Source of the DNA: Pleurocapsa sp. FMAR1
Lineage (GTDB): Bacteria; Cyanobacteriota; Cyanobacteriia; Cyanobacteriales; Xenococcaceae
DNA: 64,000 bases
Direction of reading: 5' to 3'
Assembly: GCF_963665995.1 (NCBI RefSeq)
Contig: NZ_OY762512.1
Coordinates: 2,542,001 to 2,606,000 of the forward strand
Part shown: positions 61,716-64,000 of the stretch, in pieces
Numbering within the stretch: the first letter of the stretch is position 1
Layout of the letters: every line of letters starts with the position of its first letter
Position numbers and translations under genes: made by a program
Notes under the pieces: generated by a model
Databases searched by the model: none
Told to the model about the DNA's origin: nothing
What the model saw: only the letters and a program-made list of their open reading frames with translations

Positions 61716-63518
61716 TTAACTCACGTCGCCAAGTAGCGCCCCTGCTCCTGGCAGACTGCTGCCAATAGCCATCGTCGTCTCGTCAAACACGGTGGGGTCG
61801 CCGAACTCTAGTCCTAAAATATCGGCAATAGCCTGAGTGTCCGCCAAACCAGCATTGTAGTTGCCGTCAAGCGGTGTAATTGTGACCCTGTCAGCGAGGA
61901 AGTTGGAACCCTCGCTGTTAGGGTCGTCGGAAAGAACCGAATCCTCGAATGTAAAGCCGAAGGTGTCCGTGTTTCCTGGAAACGAAATCAGCTCAACGCC
62001 GACATCGAGCGCGGTAGCCTCGTCAAGCTTAGTGAAGGCAACGTCTTCGAGGCTGCCAGCAAGCGGGACATTGATATTAAGACCGCTGTCGCCTGTCAGA
62101 AAGTCCCCGTTAGCTGGTGCTGTTTCGAGCAGTGAGTCAATCACCTCGGTCGAGATGGCAGCTGCATTCTCAAACGCCGACTCCGTGCTTTCAAAGGGCG
62201 ACGACGGAAGCTCTGTCGACACAGCGATCGCAGGAATGTCGTCGTCAAAGATGGAAGTCACCACTGGAGCGATCGTTGCCGACGTGTTGGCTGTGATGCC
62301 AGTGCTAGGACCAGCGCCGACGCCCGAGACGACGAGATCTGGTGCTTCCTCCGCGAACACTTCTGGCAGCAGCACATCTAGACCGCTCGAGAGCGTCGTG
62401 TTCGGTGTGGCGTTGACGGCGAAGCTTCCAGGGGTGAACTCCTGAGCCGCCCAAGGTCCAGAAATTGTAAGTGCCGTACCCTCAAAGCTCTGATCGACGA
62501 GAGGCGCGATGACCGTGACGTTATGACCAGCTTCTAGCAGCGCGTCTCGCTGCGCGATGAGACCAGACGAATCAAAGCCGTCGTCGTTGGTCAGCAGGAT
62601 ATTAAGGGCTACATCGGAATCATCTTTCTCGTTGAAGACATCAGCGAGACGAGCCTCGAGCGTCGCACGGTCAGATTCTGAAGAGAACCAGTTGCCGTCG
62701 ATCGCCGACACGGTAATCCGATCGAGTAGAAACTGCGCGCCCTCTGAGATTGCGTTGCCAGACGATTCTTCGACGGGGATGAAATCGGATGCAAGAAAGA
62801 TTGGATCTTTGGAGTCTGGGATGTCAAAGAATTCGGTTGGTGTGCCAGATGCCCCTGGTGGCTCTACCTCAGTCGCGTCGGGATCTAGAACGATCGGAAA
62901 CATAGCCGTGGCTTCTTCGTCGATGAGCGTCATCGCTACGCCATCGAGGGTTTCCGATTCTGGCACATTAATTGAGAGACCGATGCCCTCTGGCAGGAGC
63001 GGCGCGCCTTCAGTCTGAGAAGTTTCGAGATCCTTAAGCACCTCGACCACGAACCCAGCAGAGCGCTCGAAAGCAAGATCGGGGTTCTCATTGTCGGCAG
63101 CCGACACTGCGATCGCCGGTAAGCCTTCAAACAAAGCGGCAACCGCGCCGTTGACCGTGCCTGAGATATTATTACTCGTGCCGATGTTTTCGCCCGCGTT
63201 CGTACCTGAAATGACGACGTCGATCGCCTCCCCAGGGAAGATCGCGCCGAGATCGGCTAACTCGAGTCCTGTCAAGACCGTTGGCACTACTGCGGCGTCA
63301 ACGGCGAAGCTGCTGGGTCCAAATTCTTCGGACGCTTCGATCGTAAAGGAGCTGGTCAAGGCATCTAATCCGCCGAGCGTGCTGCCCTGCGCGCTCTGCT
63401 GGGACTCTGGAGCCACGACCGCCACGTCGTGCCCAGCTGCGACAAGACCGTTAAATAGAGTTCCGATTCCGTCTGCGCCGATTCCATCGTCGTTAACGAG
63501 AAGGATGTTGAGAGACAT
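61716..63518 (-). CDS. Tandem SurE-like protein: two 5'/3'-nucleotidase modules, second degenerate
   Basis: The start is ATG at 63518 (MSLNILLVNDDG), giving 600 residues; the frame extends further upstream without support. Module 1 (1-290) has the SurE metal site NDDG (9-12) and SGTNAGENIG plus SGTVNGAVAALFEG (104-132). Module 2 (305-570) has NDDG (311-314), but the asparagine site is SGVGAGPSTG and the SGTV motif is lost, so it is probably inactive. SurE dephosphorylates nucleoside monophosphates; single copies are about 250 residues. The protein is very acidic. The gene is much more GC-rich than all neighbours, with G/C-rich third positions, which suggests recent transfer. Confidence 0.85.
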   Translation of the reverse strand: MSLNILLVNDDGIGADGIGTLFNGLVAAGHDVAVVAPESQQSAQGSTLGGLDALTSSFTIEASEEFGPSSFAVDAAVVPTVLTGLELADLGAIFPGEAIDVVISGTNAGENIGTSNNISGTVNGAVAALFEGLPAIAVSAADNENPDLAFERSAGFVVEVLKDLETSQTEGAPLLPEGIGLSINVPESETLDGVAMTLIDEEATAMFPIVLDPDATEVEPPGASGTPTEFFDIPDSKDPIFLASDFIPVEESSGNAISEGAQFLLDRITVSAIDGNWFSSESDRATLEARLADVFNEKDDSDVALNILLTNDDGFDSSGLIAQRDALLEAGHNVTVIAPLVDQSFEGTALTISGPWAAQEFTPGSFAVNATPNTTLSSGLDVLLPEVFAEEAPDLVVSGVGAGPSTGITANTSATIAPVVTSIFDDDIPAIAVSTELPSSPFESTESAFENAAAISTEVIDSLLETAPANGDFLTGDSGLNINVPLAGSLEDVAFTKLDEATALDVGVELISFPGNTDTFGFTFEDSVLSDDPNSEGSNFLADRVTITPLDGNYNAGLADTQAIADILGLEFGDPTVFDETTMAIGSSLPGAGALLGDVS

Positions 63519-63970
63519 AGCCGTCTTCTTTACTATAATGTTTTTAATAAAGCAACTTAATTCAGTTGCACAGAGTTTAAAACACAATGATTCCGAATCA
63601 AGCCGTTTTGTCTTTCAATTAACGTCCACAACGCCAAATGTTAAAGACTAATAAAAAAATATCACTGCCTGATTAAATCTAAATTAAATTAAGGTCAAGG
63701 AAAAATAGAAATATTTGTATAGAGCTATATCCCTCTTCTGCCAGTTTCCGAGAATAAAAAGCAGTAAAAGCAAAAATTAGCCATCGGGAAAATAGAAAGA
63801 AAATTGATTCATGATAGCAATTAGTCGATGAAAACCAACCAATAAAGAACCCTAAAAGACTAGCTTCGTATCGCAAATAAGCAGAACACTAGTAAAAAAA
63901 CATAGTTGATTATATAATCAATTAAATATAGAAAGAGTTAATTCCTGAGTTAGACAAGGCAGGAGTTTCA
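63519..63970. other. Intergenic region, 452 bases
   Basis: AT-rich DNA between the leftward SurE gene and a gene beginning at 63971. A hydrophobic frame of 65 codons is open on the minus strand (63876-63679) but has no ribosome-binding site and is not called. The abrupt composition change lies at about 63530, close to the SurE start. The promoters of both flanking genes must lie here. Confidence 0.5.
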
Positions 63971-64000
63971 ATGGGTGGATTAATTGCCTACTTTCACTGT
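63971..64000 (+). CDS. Start of a gene running off the right edge
   Basis: ATG at 63971 is preceded at the right distance by AGGAG, the best ribosome-binding site in this part of the window. The first ten codons read MGGLIAYFHC. The last 26 bases repeat 61504-61529. No family can be named from ten residues. A real gene is likely from the ribosome-binding site. Confidence 0.5.
   Translation, partial: MGGLIAYFHC
63975..64000 (+). repeat. Right copy of the 26-bp direct repeat flanking the SurE gene
   Basis: Identical at 25 of 26 positions to 61504-61529, same orientation. It may extend beyond the window edge. Confidence 0.75.

Noticed and set aside
62557-63651. Long plus-strand frames opposite the SurE gene
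   Set aside because: They are antisense shadows caused by the high GC content of the SurE gene; the minus frame contains clear SurE motifs.
63679-63876. Hydrophobic 65-codon minus-strand frame near the right edge
   Set aside because: Its phenylalanine/leucine richness is expected from AT-rich DNA; there is no ribosome-binding site or known pattern.

Overview
The window is chromosomal DNA of a cyanobacterium. The evidence is a carboxysome shell protein (CcmP, 34953-35594), a cyanobacterial-type chorismate lyase, GlcE/GlcF of photorespiratory glycolate oxidation, an SLH-domain iron-uptake porin, a DUF1997 protein and a PatD-like protein. Many copies of the cyanobacterial HIP1 octamer GCGATCGC are also present. 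The AT-rich background, the dense family of GC-rich short interspersed repeats, the heptanucleotide repeats and the large set of response regulators would suit a Pleurocapsa-like or related lineage; that placement is inference.

Layout. 1-5.8 kb: housekeeping and small genes (start of an acyltransferase, a methyltransferase-like gene, DUF1997, an NAD(P)-binding protein, a GH104-type lysozyme, hisF, tRNA-Ala(GGC)) ending in a 5'-truncated cation-efflux gene next to a solitary insertion-sequence end. 5.9-11.3 kb: a porin behind a Fur-like box, a periplasmic histidine phosphatase and the bifunctional (p)ppGpp enzyme. 11.8-25.2 kb: PatD-like protein, a WecB/TagA glycosyltransferase fused to two MshEN-like modules, inositol-phosphate synthase, a fatty acyl-AMP ligase, a CDP-archaeol-synthase-like protein, a Dda-like helicase, a receiver protein, a Crp-like regulator, a DUF697 GTPase, a rhomboid protease and IlvA. 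25.5-26.9 kb: an inactivated IS4-type element. 27-34.9 kb: Na+/Ca2+ exchanger, an envelope-polysaccharide group (sugar transferase, GT4, GT39), ssb and a pentapeptide-repeat gene. 35-43.5 kb: ccmP, a TgpA-like transglutaminase, a one-cysteine PrxQ, a second GT39, a CHAD protein, transaldolase and a proline-rich mini-gene.

43.7-54.2 kb is a signalling region: five response-regulator genes (two plain receivers, one receiver-PAS-like-GGDEF, one receiver with coiled coil and a membrane anchor, one receiver-GGDEF-EAL) and the remnant of a hybrid kinase, but no intact kinase. It also holds a decayed CYP152-like P450. 54.5-60.8 kb: stress-type YsnF and BON proteins, a PII-like protein, glcE-glcF, chorismate lyase and a small BON-like protein. 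60.8-64 kb: a large GC-rich repeat and a GC-rich tandem SurE gene that looks foreign to its surroundings. Two copies of a 26-bp coding repeat flank it, the right one being the start of a gene that runs off the window.

Themes. Cyclic-di-GMP signalling (GGDEF/EAL proteins) and envelope polysaccharide enzymes occur together, and the glycosyltransferase-MshEN fusion at 12.3-13.5 kb could link them. Genome decay is visible in at least six pseudogenes. The GC-rich repeats sit in or against several broken genes and even form gene ends. The strongest candidates for something undescribed are the glycosyltransferase-MshEN fusion, the tandem SurE gene with its flanking repeats, and the membrane-anchored receiver protein.
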